Source of the DNA: Fibrobacter sp.
Lineage (GTDB): Bacteria; Fibrobacterota; Fibrobacteria; Fibrobacterales; Fibrobacteraceae
Length of the DNA stretch: 30,083 bases
Reading direction: 5' to 3'
Assembly: GCA_017520105.1 (NCBI GenBank)
Contig: JAFWRL010000143.1
Location: forward strand, 1 to 30,083
Shown: piece by piece, positions 1 to 7,480 of the stretch
How the letters are laid out: each line of letters opens with the position of its first letter
Numbering within the stretch: position 1 is the first letter of the stretch
Notes under the pieces: model-generated
What the model saw: only the letters and a program-made list of their open reading frames with translations
Databases searched by the model: none
Told to the model about the DNA's origin: nothing
Program-made: the position numbers and the translations under genes

Positions 1-194
1 ATTTCCACGCTTTTGATTGGATATACCGCGATTACCAAAGCGAAAAGTACATCAAGTATTTGGAGCAAGTCCGCGCCCGCCTCGCCTACCAGCACTCGAC
101 CGGAAAACCGTATAGGCTTAGACGAGAGAACGGTCCTACGGGCCTACTGACGAAAGACGAGAGAGGTGTGAAGCTCGAGGAAAAAATTCCCTAA
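1..194 (+). CDS. C-terminal fragment of an unidentified protein
   Basis: An open frame enters at the window edge (first full codon at base 3) and stops with TAA at 192-194, giving 63 residues. The tail is polar and rich in Arg, Lys, Tyr and Glu, with a helical-looking stretch around YIKYLEQVRARLAYQ, and ends in EEKIP. There is no signal or membrane segment in what is visible. I do not recognise the family. The frame is the only one of the three forward frames that stays open to a plausible intergenic boundary. The downstream DMT-type gene starts 31 bases later, so the two could be co-transcribed, but the heptamer repeats between them argue for a normal gene boundary. Confidence 0.6.
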   Translation, partial: FHAFDWIYRDYQSEKYIKYLEQVRARLAYQHSTGKPYRLRRENGPTGLLTKDERGVKLEEKIP

Positions 195-221
195 CCACTA
201 TTTACTAACCACTATCCACTC
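192..221 (+). repeat. degenerate tandem heptamer repeat
   Basis: Four seven-base units can be read in phase from 194: ACCACTA, TTTACTA, ACCACTA, TCCACTC. They fill almost the whole gap before the next start codon and occupy the place where a Shine-Dalgarno would be. Similar seven-base periodic tracts occur at 9465, 14814, 21350, 21544, 22151 and 26197. Confidence 0.6.
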
Positions 222-225
222 CCCC

Positions 226-597
226 ATGAAAGCCGGAATCATTACAGTAATCCTCCTCATCATCAGCAACGTGTTCATGACCGCCGCCTGGTACGGAAAC
301 CTCAAACTCAAGGAAATGCACATCAGCACCGACTGGCCGCTCATCCTCGTGATTCTTGCGTCATGGGGCGTTGCGCTTATCGAATATTTCTTCATGATTC
401 CCGCCAACACCATCGGCAGCAAAATCAACGGCGGCCCCTTCAGCCTGATGCAGTTGAAGGTCATCCAAGAAGCAATTTCGTTGACCGTCTTTACCGTTAT
501 CGCGGTAACGGTATTCAATAACGAAGCGTTGCAGTGGAACCACATTGTCGCTTTTGTACTGATTATCGCGGCTGTTTTCTTCGCGTTCTTGAAATAA
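226..597 (+). CDS. DMT-type small membrane protein, DUF486 family
   Basis: A 123-residue protein with about four hydrophobic helices (roughly residues 4-22, 36-58, 78-98 and 104-122). The N-terminal pattern of hydrophobic residues followed by SNVFMTAAWYGNLK, and the later FMIPANTIG, fit the DUF486/DMT_6 family, which is related in fold to small multidrug-resistance and EamA-type transporters. The length matches the family's usual 110-120 residues. The substrate is unknown. The ATG at 226 has no Shine-Dalgarno in front because the heptamer tract lies there, so initiation may rely on other signals. A hairpin at 618-649 closes the transcript and separates it from the convergent lipoprotein gene. 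Family assignment is by recognition; transport function is inference from fold. Confidence 0.9.
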   Translation: MKAGIITVILLIISNVFMTAAWYGNLKLKEMHISTDWPLILVILASWGVALIEYFFMIPANTIGSKINGGPFSLMQLKVIQEAISLTVFTVIAVTVFNNEALQWNHIVAFVLIIAAVFFAFLK

Positions 598-617
598 AAG
601 ACTATCGCATATAATGC

Positions 618-649
618 AAAGACGCCACCGCGAAATGCAGTGGCGTTTT
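618..649. terminator. bidirectional hairpin between convergent genes
   Basis: ACGCCAC (622-628) pairs with GTGGCGT (640-646) around an 11-base loop. A-U pairs extend the base and four Ts follow on the plus strand. It lies between the DUF486 gene and the 3' end of the minus-strand lipoprotein gene and could serve both. Confidence 0.75.
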
Positions 650-681
650 GAAAAATATTATGTAACGTTGAGCTCTATAAG

Positions 682-3072
682 CTAATTATCTTCACAGAAT
701 GCTTTGGCTCCGTTAATTTCGCGAACATTGAATGGTTTTGACCACTCGCTCCAATCTGTTTCGTCATTTATATCGGTCCAAACAATACGAAGTTGTACGT
801 AATATTCGCAAATTTTACGAGCATAATCCTGAACACAAAAATGCATGTCATATTCTGCATTCATGATAGTCGCCCATTCATCAGGATCGGTATTTGGGTC
901 ATAAAGTTTGAAATGGTTAGCCTTTTCATAGCCTGTTTCGGTAGCACACGAGTCATATATATTCTTTGAAAGTTTTTCATCAGACGCATCGCCCCAACTT
1001 ATCCGTTTCGAAATGGAAGGTTCTTCGTATGGGAAAGATTCTTCCCAAAAACAGCTATCACATTTATCTGATTTTTTCATTCCATCACAGGTTCCTTTGT
1101 AATAATTGAATTTTTCCAAAGAAGTAAACCAGCGAGCTTCATAATGAACATCTTTCGTGTATTCTGATTCGAAAATGTATTTACTAATCAAGTTATTCAT
1201 AATCGTATAAGTAGCAACACCCTCAGTAAAAGTCCTATCTTCCTTCGTTGATGTATCTTGATCTGCTTCAAACAATGTTGTAAAAACCATCGTAAATCTC
1301 GAAGTCATCTCCGGTACATTGAGCGCCATGTAATCGCGGTACGGAATTTCTGGAGTCAACTGAATTGCTTCGGTAAAGGCCGATGTGTCACCGTCATTGA
1401 TTACAGCCATACGATGATAGGTTTCAATTTTATCGCGACCTTGGATGTAATAATTACGTACATTACCATCGAGTTTCTGGCCAATATCAACCCATTTAAA
1501 ATCTTTGAGCTTGGAACTTTGAATGATAAATTTACGGTTCGCGTTTTCAACGTTATTTTCGTAGTTCCAGCTGAGTTCCCATACACTAGGGGCAATACGA
1601 GAAATAGCGAGGTTCGTCGGAGGGTTTTTGATGTCAGCACCAGCACCTTTTTTCGGCACCTGAACTACGTTGGAATAGGCACTCAATCCCTTGTCGTCCT
1701 TGGCGGCGATTCGAATAAAGTAGTCAACTGTATCGGCGTCAAGTTTGTAGAAAAGAACATCCTTGTTAATTGTAGCCTTGACATTCTCCCAAGATTTTCC
1801 GTTCGCGAGATAAAGCTTCTGCATGACAAATTCCTTTGCTGGGCGCTTATCTGCATCGGTATAGCTCCAAGAAAGCAGATATTCGTTGTTGCCCAAGGAA
1901 TTAAGAGTCAAGTTCACAGGAACAGCAAGATCAATTTCTTGGCCCGCAACTTTCGTGGTGTCCGGAACTGGAACCAATATTTCACTAGAGTAAGCCGAAG
2001 TTCCCTTAGAATCCTTAGCTGCGACACGAATATACTTACCACCATTCTTAGTGGCGTCGACAACAATCATGTTTACACCTTTATTGGTGGAATCCATGAC
2101 CGCCCACTTCGGAGTCTTATCGTTTAAATTGAGGCTCTGCAGCTTAAATCCGTTTTCAGGGCGATTTGTATTGTCTGTATAGCTCCAAGAAAGTTTATAC
2201 TTGTTGACGCCGATGGAGTCGAGTTTCAAGTCCGTGGGGACCGCCAGATCCATGCTGTTGTTGGTGGATGTGCTCGTACTGTCTACTACACGAGGAATGG
2301 TGATTTCTTCGGAATATTCGGAAACACCGTTGTTGTCCTTGGCAGCAACGTGGAAGAGCAAACCTCCCTTCTTGTTTCCGTCTATTTTAACGACGTGAAC
2401 TCCCTTGTTGGTGCTTCCGTCATCAGCCCACTTGGGGCTCTTGTCATCGAGATTTAGGCTCTGGAGCTTGAATCCCTGTTCTGGGCGATTTTCGTTATTT
2501 GTGTAGCTCCAAGAAAGTTGCCACATGTTGTCGCCTACATTTTCAAGTTTGAGGTTGGTCGGTACAGCAAGATCGGCGCTTGTAGTAGAGTTTGCTCCAG
2601 TTTTAGTAACTTCGACCATGTCCGTAGCTTTAGAAACTCCGCAATCATCCATTGCGGATACACGGTAATATTTACCTGCTTTGGATTCGCCGCTCAAATT
2701 ATACATCACAACGGCTTCATTGGTGGTGCCAACAGTTTTCCAGTTCGGCACAGAATCCGACATGTCAAGAGATTCGATAACGAAACCAGTTTCGGGGCGT
2801 TCGTCATTAACTGAATAATCCCAAATAAGAACCCACTTGTCATCTCCGTTCTTGACAACTTCCAAATTTGTTGGGACGGCCAAGCTTGCGGTCACGGATT
2901 TACAAGATGCACTTTTTTTGGAGGATGATGACTTGCCGGAATCTTTCTCCGTAAAAGAATAACCGATATCGTCGTCATCATCTGCGGAAGACGAGGATGA
3001 ACTCGAACAGGCACTAAGGCCAATGACCAAGAATGCTGAAATTCCCAGATTCCAAAATAAGTGTTTATTCAT
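682..3072 (-). CDS. surface lipoprotein with five FN3-like repeats
   Basis: A 796-residue lipoprotein. Residues 1-21 are a signal peptide ending in the lipobox LSAC with the lipidated Cys at 22, followed by a Ser/Asp-rich spacer. Five repeats of about 100-110 residues start near 63, 167, 275, 382 and 485. Each begins with a variant of LAVPTNLKL and contains a W-x-L-S-W-x-Y strand and the element RPExGF. The spacing and the tryptophan/tyrosine pattern look like fibronectin type III sandwiches. Repeats 2 and 3 are the most alike. From about 575 a cysteine-bearing domain of some 220 residues follows that I do not recognise. The start ATG at 3072 has GGAG seven bases upstream. The likely place is the outer membrane surface, with a binding or scaffolding role; no catalytic motif was seen. 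The gene is separated from the GH43 genes upstream by a terminator, so it has its own promoter (TATCTTTT at 3128-3135 is a candidate -10). Confidence 0.85.
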   Translation of the reverse strand: MNKHLFWNLGISAFLVIGLSACSSSSSSSADDDDDIGYSFTEKDSGKSSSSKKSASCKSVTASLAVPTNLEVVKNGDDKWVLIWDYSVNDERPETGFVIESLDMSDSVPNWKTVGTTNEAVVMYNLSGESKAGKYYRVSAMDDCGVSKATDMVEVTKTGANSTTSADLAVPTNLKLENVGDNMWQLSWSYTNNENRPEQGFKLQSLNLDDKSPKWADDGSTNKGVHVVKIDGNKKGGLLFHVAAKDNNGVSEYSEEITIPRVVDSTSTSTNNSMDLAVPTDLKLDSIGVNKYKLSWSYTDNTNRPENGFKLQSLNLNDKTPKWAVMDSTNKGVNMIVVDATKNGGKYIRVAAKDSKGTSAYSSEILVPVPDTTKVAGQEIDLAVPVNLTLNSLGNNEYLLSWSYTDADKRPAKEFVMQKLYLANGKSWENVKATINKDVLFYKLDADTVDYFIRIAAKDDKGLSAYSNVVQVPKKGAGADIKNPPTNLAISRIAPSVWELSWNYENNVENANRKFIIQSSKLKDFKWVDIGQKLDGNVRNYYIQGRDKIETYHRMAVINDGDTSAFTEAIQLTPEIPYRDYMALNVPEMTSRFTMVFTTLFEADQDTSTKEDRTFTEGVATYTIMNNLISKYIFESEYTKDVHYEARWFTSLEKFNYYKGTCDGMKKSDKCDSCFWEESFPYEEPSISKRISWGDASDEKLSKNIYDSCATETGYEKANHFKLYDPNTDPDEWATIMNAEYDMHFCVQDYARKICEYYVQLRIVWTDINDETDWSEWSKPFNVREINGAKAFCEDN

Positions 3073-3184
3073 ATTTACTCCATTGGAAAATTTTCATTTA
3101 CAACAGAATATATCTTTTTTATTACAAAAAAGATAAAAAATATCCATTTTACTCTTAAAAATCTGCAAAGTGTGCCAAAACACA

Positions 3185-3215
3185 CAAAAAACGGGCTTTT
3201 TTACAAGAGGCCCGT
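3185..3215 (-). terminator. Rho-independent terminator of the GH43 transcript
   Basis: On the minus strand ACGGGC pairs with GCCCGT (plus-strand 3191-3196 with 3210-3215), followed by six Us (3185-3190 plus neighbours). It lies 43 bases after the stop of the last GH43 gene and before the lipoprotein promoter. Confidence 0.85.
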
Positions 3216-3257
3216 CATTAAGAATAAACCTATTTTACAATTGAGTTTCAGGTTCGT

Positions 3258-5246
3258 TTAGTAACGAATCGGTAACATTTGGCCTGCGGAATGTACGAAA
3301 TACACCCCATGAGGTAAGCCCAACATGCGGAATTCGCGTCCATAACCACGCTTGACAGCAACACCATTGACATCGAAAAGCGTCCATTTTGCCTCGGAAG
3401 CCAGACGAACTAGGCTATTTTCGCGATCAAACGTAATGCTTTGACGGAGCGTTTCTAATGATGTGCGACCGTCCATCTGGCGAATCACTGTACGCGAAGT
3501 ATCTACACCCTTGTCGAACTTGATGTTGCCTACGAGCGTTTCGCCGCCGAGGCCTTCCGCCGTCAGGTAGAAGTCCTGCACGCCCTTGAGTTCCGGCATG
3601 TTGGAGCAGCGCACGTCAATCCACTTGCTTGCGTCACCCGCCGAGGGTAGTTCGCATTTCGAAATCACGTCGCCCTTCTTGCTTTCCTTGCGGATGTTGA
3701 GCGTTCCGCCTGCACCGTTCTTCACCTGCACAAGCACGCCCGGGCCTACGATGGAATCCGTAATCACGTTCTCGAAAATCGCGTAGCCGCCATCCTTGAT
3801 GGCGAATTCATCTTTTTCAGTGAGTCGCACGCGGATGCCGTTGTCGAAGCCGTTCGCCGGAATCGTATCGCGGATGATGCGCAAGAAGTCCAACCTGTCA
3901 AGCTCCGCATAATGCTTGCCCTTCGTAATCTCGATGAAGTTCGAGCCACGTTTGAGTTTCGTCGGGATATAGACGACCGACTTCTCCGGGAATTCGCTCC
4001 ACGCGCCCGTCAGCGGCAGCTCGATTTCCTGTTTTTTCCCGTTGATGCTCACAAAGTGAGAACTTCCGTTTGCGCCGTCTTCGGTCCAGTTGTTGTCGTA
4101 GCGGTAACGGATAAGGTAATCGCCCGCCTGCGGGATAATCATCGGCAAACGAATCTTGCTGTCTTCATAGTTGATGTAGGCGCAGAACTCGCCGTTAGAC
4201 GCCTTGGAGCTACTCGAAATATCCACATGCGTAAGAATGCCATGTTCCGCCTCGGCACTCAGGTAGCGCCCGAGGAACGGCTGTCCCAGTTCCGGCCAAT
4301 TATCATCAGTATAAACTATATCTCGAACTTGGATGTAAGAGTTACCTTTGTCGTTCTTGTCGTAGTAATGGTTCACAAAGCGCTGGCGGTTCACGTCCTG
4401 GAATGCCTCGCCGCCCGCAGGCCCGTAGTAGCGACCATAACGGCTCAACAGAATCGTGCCGCCACCATTCAAGAGCGCCTTACCGCTACGATCGACGTAG
4501 CCGCTTGTAATCGATTTAGAGCGCCCCACCGTTGTCTTGTAAGAATTGTTCTCGAGATCCGCGCCTTTCTTGCAGCAGTTGTCCCACGCCGTAAAGAGGT
4601 AGTAATAGCCGTTATGCTCGATGAGGCTTGCGCCCTCGATTCCCGCGCCGCCGCGGTTCGCGATGTTGATCATCTTCGCGCCGCTTTTCACCTTGCCCGT
4701 CTTTTCGTCGAGTTCAAGAATGTGGATGCCCGTGCCCCACGAACCGAACGCCATCCAGACCTTGCCATCCAAGTCCTTCAGCACCGCCGCATCAATCGCA
4801 TTGTACGAATCGCTCTTGACCGTGTGAATCACCTCGCCCATGTCCGTCCAGCCATAATCCGGCTTTGTCGGGTCGATTTCCTTGCTTGCCATGAAGCCCA
4901 TGCCCGACGAGCGTATGCCCATCTCGGAACCGCAATAGTACATGCGGTATTCCCCGCCGATGTAATGGATATCAGGCGCCCAGATGTCAATCATGTTCGG
5001 CGCGTACTTGTAAAGCCACTGCGAAAACTTCGGCATGGCCTGTTCGCCGTTCTTCCAGTTCAACGCGTCTTCGGAAAACTGCATGAGCATGTGGTTGTCC
5101 GTCGTCGCGAGCGCATAGCCGTCCTCGTAACGGATGATGTCCGGGTCGTGCCCCGCCCAGCGGTGTTCCTTGGCGTACCAATCGGCCGCAAAAACCTGTG
5201 CGGCAAAGAGCATGGAAACAGAAATAACGGTGCTAAATTTTCTCAT
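3258..5246 (-). CDS. secreted GH43 arabinanase-like enzyme with CBM6-like module
   Basis: A 662-residue modular glycosidase. Residues 1-20 are a signal peptide (start MRKFS). A GH43 five-bladed propeller spans about 25-325, with the catalytic base Asp34 (GHDPDI), the pKa-tuning Asp152 (IDAAV) and the acid Glu204 (GIEGAS). WAPDI (89-93) and the arrangement resemble endo-arabinanases. A CBM6-like jelly roll follows (about 330-455, opening AEAEHG), then a module with DTIPANGFDNGIRVRLT that may be the Fibrobacter-specific FPm-1 type, and a C-terminal type IX-like sorting tail (WTLFDVNGVAVKRGYG, GVYFV). I chose the ATG at 5246 because GAGG lies five bases upstream and the signal peptide starts there; the in-frame ATG at 5270 lacks a Shine-Dalgarno. 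It is probably the last gene of the three-GH43 transcript, 71 bases after its paralogue, though TATATTTA at 5277-5284 could be a local promoter. The substrate (arabinan or arabinoxylan side chains) is inferred. Confidence 0.9.
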   Translation of the reverse strand: MRKFSTVISVSMLFAAQVFAADWYAKEHRWAGHDPDIIRYEDGYALATTDNHMLMQFSEDALNWKNGEQAMPKFSQWLYKYAPNMIDIWAPDIHYIGGEYRMYYCGSEMGIRSSGMGFMASKEIDPTKPDYGWTDMGEVIHTVKSDSYNAIDAAVLKDLDGKVWMAFGSWGTGIHILELDEKTGKVKSGAKMINIANRGGAGIEGASLIEHNGYYYLFTAWDNCCKKGADLENNSYKTTVGRSKSITSGYVDRSGKALLNGGGTILLSRYGRYYGPAGGEAFQDVNRQRFVNHYYDKNDKGNSYIQVRDIVYTDDNWPELGQPFLGRYLSAEAEHGILTHVDISSSSKASNGEFCAYINYEDSKIRLPMIIPQAGDYLIRYRYDNNWTEDGANGSSHFVSINGKKQEIELPLTGAWSEFPEKSVVYIPTKLKRGSNFIEITKGKHYAELDRLDFLRIIRDTIPANGFDNGIRVRLTEKDEFAIKDGGYAIFENVITDSIVGPGVLVQVKNGAGGTLNIRKESKKGDVISKCELPSAGDASKWIDVRCSNMPELKGVQDFYLTAEGLGGETLVGNIKFDKGVDTSRTVIRQMDGRTSLETLRQSITFDRENSLVRLASEAKWTLFDVNGVAVKRGYGREFRMLGLPHGVYFVHSAGQMLPIRY

Positions 5247-5317
5247 AACAACCTCAAGTATTCCACACATCCATAGTAAATATATATTCGTTGAATGAAT
5301 TTAGGACTAAAAAAGAA

Positions 5318-7318
5318 CTAGAACATCACCCTGTACGGAATCTGCTTGTCAAATCGACGGCCTTTGAGGTCATGGTAGCCCTTACGAACTGGAGCCATGT
5401 TGCCCGAGCGAGCGGCACGCGAAACAATTCCAGTCGTTCCTTCCGAGCTGCTAGAACTTGACTCCGGTACAGCGGACGAGCTTGATTCCGGCAAAGCTGC
5501 ACTCTTGAAGACGACATTTCCGACAACGGCTTCGCCTGCAAGACCACTCGCGGTCAGGTAAAAGTCCTTGATGCCCGTTTTGCTTTTGAGCGTTCCGCAG
5601 TTTGCTTCGGACCAGCCATTGGCGGCAGCCTTCGCCGTCGAGAGGTCGCACTCGGCGAGGACAGTTCCGTTCTTAGCCCCATCGCGAATGGCGAGTTTGC
5701 CTGCGGTTGCATTTTTCACTTGGATAGAAACTTTGTCGCTCTTGATTGAATCCGCTACAACGTTTTCGAAGATGGCGTAGCCGCCGTCCTTGATAGCGAA
5801 TTCGTCCTTGTCGGTGAGGCGCACGCGGATGCCGTTGTCAAAGCCGTTCGCAGGAATCGTATCGCGGATAATGCGCAAGAAGTCGATGCGGTCCAGTTCT
5901 GCAAAATTTCCATTAGGCGACGGTTCCAATTCGATGAAGTTGCCACCGCGTTTGAGTGTCGCAGGCACCATCACGACAGACTTTTCGGGAAACGTGCCCC
6001 ACGAACCCGTCGGCGGGAGCGTCACCGTCTGCGACTTGCCATTCACCGTCACCTTTTGCGTCGCGGCAGCATCGCCGCCATTCGCGTAGCGGTAACGTAA
6101 CAGGTACTCGCCCGCCTGCATGATGTTCATCGGCAAACGAATCTTGGAGCCCGCCGTATTCACGTAGGCAAGGTATTCGCCGTTCGAAGCCGTATTGCTG
6201 CGGGTAATCGCAAGGTCACCCGACACAGCACGGGTGAGCACACCGTGTTCAACTTCGGCGCTCAAGTAACGTCCGAGGAAGGGCTGTCCCATCTCAGCCC
6301 AGTTATCCTCAGTGAATACAACATCACGTATATGAATATGATTGTACTTGTCGCCATTCAAATCGTAGTAGTGGTGCACAAAGCGCACGCGGTTCAAGTC
6401 CTGGAAGGCCTCCCCGCCGCCCGGACCCACGTAGCGCCCGTAACGTTCCAAAAGAATCGTGCCGCCGCCGGTCGCCATATTGTTCCCAGCGCGGTCCTTA
6501 TAGGGGCCCGTCACCTTGTCTGCACGGCCGTAAGCCGTCTTATACGTTGTCTGTTCAATATTCGGTCCCTGCTGGCAGCACTTGTCCCAAGCGGTAAACA
6601 AGAAGTATTTGCCGCCATGTTCAATGAGGCTCGGGCCCTCTTCGGCACCGCCGCTCGCCTTGCTTGTACGGCGCGCAATGTTATAGACGGTCTTGTCATC
6701 ACTCGCCTGATAGCCTGTCTTTGCATCTAACTTAATCAGCTGGATTCCAAGACCAAACGAGCCAAACGCCATCCAGTAATTGCCCTCGGTATCGCGAACA
6801 ACATCGGCATCAATGGCGTTGTACGAATCCGCACCTTGCTTTGTATGGAAAACATGGCCATGGTCTTTCCAGCCGTAGCCCGTTGAACCCGGCATAATCG
6901 ACGTTGTCGATTGATAGCCGATAGCGGAATTGCGCACGCCGAATTCCGACACACAATAATAAACGCGGTATTCGCCGTTCATATAAAAGATATCCGGTGC
7001 CCAGATGCCCTCGGTTTTCGGAGCGTACGTGTATGCCCATTGCGGGATTTTGCTCACCGTGGATTTGTGGTCACGCCAAGTGTAGGCATCTTCGGAAGTC
7101 CACAACTGTAAATTGTTATTCGTGCTCATGAGGGCGTAACCATCCTCAAAGCGAATCATACTCGGGTCATGCCCCGGTTGCAAGTTATCCTTGGCGTACC
7201 AGTCGGCAGCCATAGCTGTTGAAACGCCGAAAGCGCCAATCGTTGCGAGAGTTGCGCATTTCACGAACGCCGCGAAATTCGCGCCATTCACGAGACTTGC
7301 AAAATTCAAAACCTTCAT
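5318..7318 (-). CDS. secreted GH43 arabinanase-like enzyme with CBM6-like module, paralogue
   Basis: A 666-residue paralogue of the downstream GH43, with the same order: signal peptide (1-38, ending STAMA), GH43 propeller with Asp51 (GHDPSM), Asp170 (IDADV) and Glu227 (EEGPS), CBM6-like module (opening SAEVEHG), and the FPm-1-like module. The C-terminus differs: instead of a full sorting tail there are two PESSSS-type linkers and a short basic end (YHDLKGRRFDKQIPYRVMF). That end keeps only the first strand pattern of the usual tail, so secretion or anchoring may differ. The start at 7318 is chosen because AAGGAG lies six bases upstream and a long signal peptide begins there; an in-frame extension to 7399 would put 27 unsuitable residues in front. 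A linker of about 110 bases is nearly identical to its paralogue (plus-strand 3766-3880 versus 5760-5880). Confidence 0.9.
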   Translation of the reverse strand: MKVLNFASLVNGANFAAFVKCATLATIGAFGVSTAMAADWYAKDNLQPGHDPSMIRFEDGYALMSTNNNLQLWTSEDAYTWRDHKSTVSKIPQWAYTYAPKTEGIWAPDIFYMNGEYRVYYCVSEFGVRNSAIGYQSTTSIMPGSTGYGWKDHGHVFHTKQGADSYNAIDADVVRDTEGNYWMAFGSFGLGIQLIKLDAKTGYQASDDKTVYNIARRTSKASGGAEEGPSLIEHGGKYFLFTAWDKCCQQGPNIEQTTYKTAYGRADKVTGPYKDRAGNNMATGGGTILLERYGRYVGPGGGEAFQDLNRVRFVHHYYDLNGDKYNHIHIRDVVFTEDNWAEMGQPFLGRYLSAEVEHGVLTRAVSGDLAITRSNTASNGEYLAYVNTAGSKIRLPMNIMQAGEYLLRYRYANGGDAAATQKVTVNGKSQTVTLPPTGSWGTFPEKSVVMVPATLKRGGNFIELEPSPNGNFAELDRIDFLRIIRDTIPANGFDNGIRVRLTDKDEFAIKDGGYAIFENVVADSIKSDKVSIQVKNATAGKLAIRDGAKNGTVLAECDLSTAKAAANGWSEANCGTLKSKTGIKDFYLTASGLAGEAVVGNVVFKSAALPESSSSAVPESSSSSSEGTTGIVSRAARSGNMAPVRKGYHDLKGRRFDKQIPYRVMF

Positions 7319-7342
7319 ACCAAACTCCTTAAAAAAATTTAA

Positions 7343-7384
7343 TAAAACTTCACTGGATCCGTCCGCCTTCGGCGTCAGGATGAC
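7343..7384 (+). repeat. dispersed hairpin repeat, GGATCC...AGGATGAC type
   Basis: Reads TAAAACTTCACTGGATCC, then CGCC-TTC-GGCG, then CAGGATGAC. CACTG and CAGTG flank it as an outer stem. The same flanks recur inverted at 21385-21428 and the core recurs at 10652-10684. It lies between the second and third GH43 genes counted from the left. Confidence 0.7.
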
Positions 7385-7402
7385 AGTGAGGCAAAGCATA
7401 AT

Positions 7403-7473
7403 CGGTTCCCGTTGCTCGGCTCAGGCCGGAATGACAATGCGAAGACGTCAATCTGAGGAACAAAGTGACGAAT
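7403..7473 (+). repeat. two further degenerate dispersed repeats
   Basis: 7403-7437 ends in CCGGAATGACA, like the hairpin repeats elsewhere. 7447-7473 reads GTCAATCTGAGGAAC then AAAGTGACGAAT, a decayed copy of the CATTGCGAGGAAC element at 14285-14316. Together with 7343-7384 they fill the 162-base gap between two GH43 genes. Confidence 0.5.
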
Positions 7474-7480
7474 ATAGCCA

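Noticed and set aside
192..221. Heptamer tracts as a CRISPR array
   Set aside because: Units are seven bases with no spacers and no cas genes nearby.
3169..3186. GTGTG-CCAAAA-CACAC as a possible CRP-like site before the FN3-like lipoprotein
   Set aside because: Does not match the TGTGA/TCACA half-sites, lies about 100 bases from the start and next to a terminator, so it is too weak to call.
3912..5276. Long plus-strand open frame opposite the GH43 gene
   Set aside because: Arg/Val/His-rich translation typical of the antisense of a GC-biased gene; no start signal, no recognisable motif, and the minus-strand frame has clear GH43 residues.
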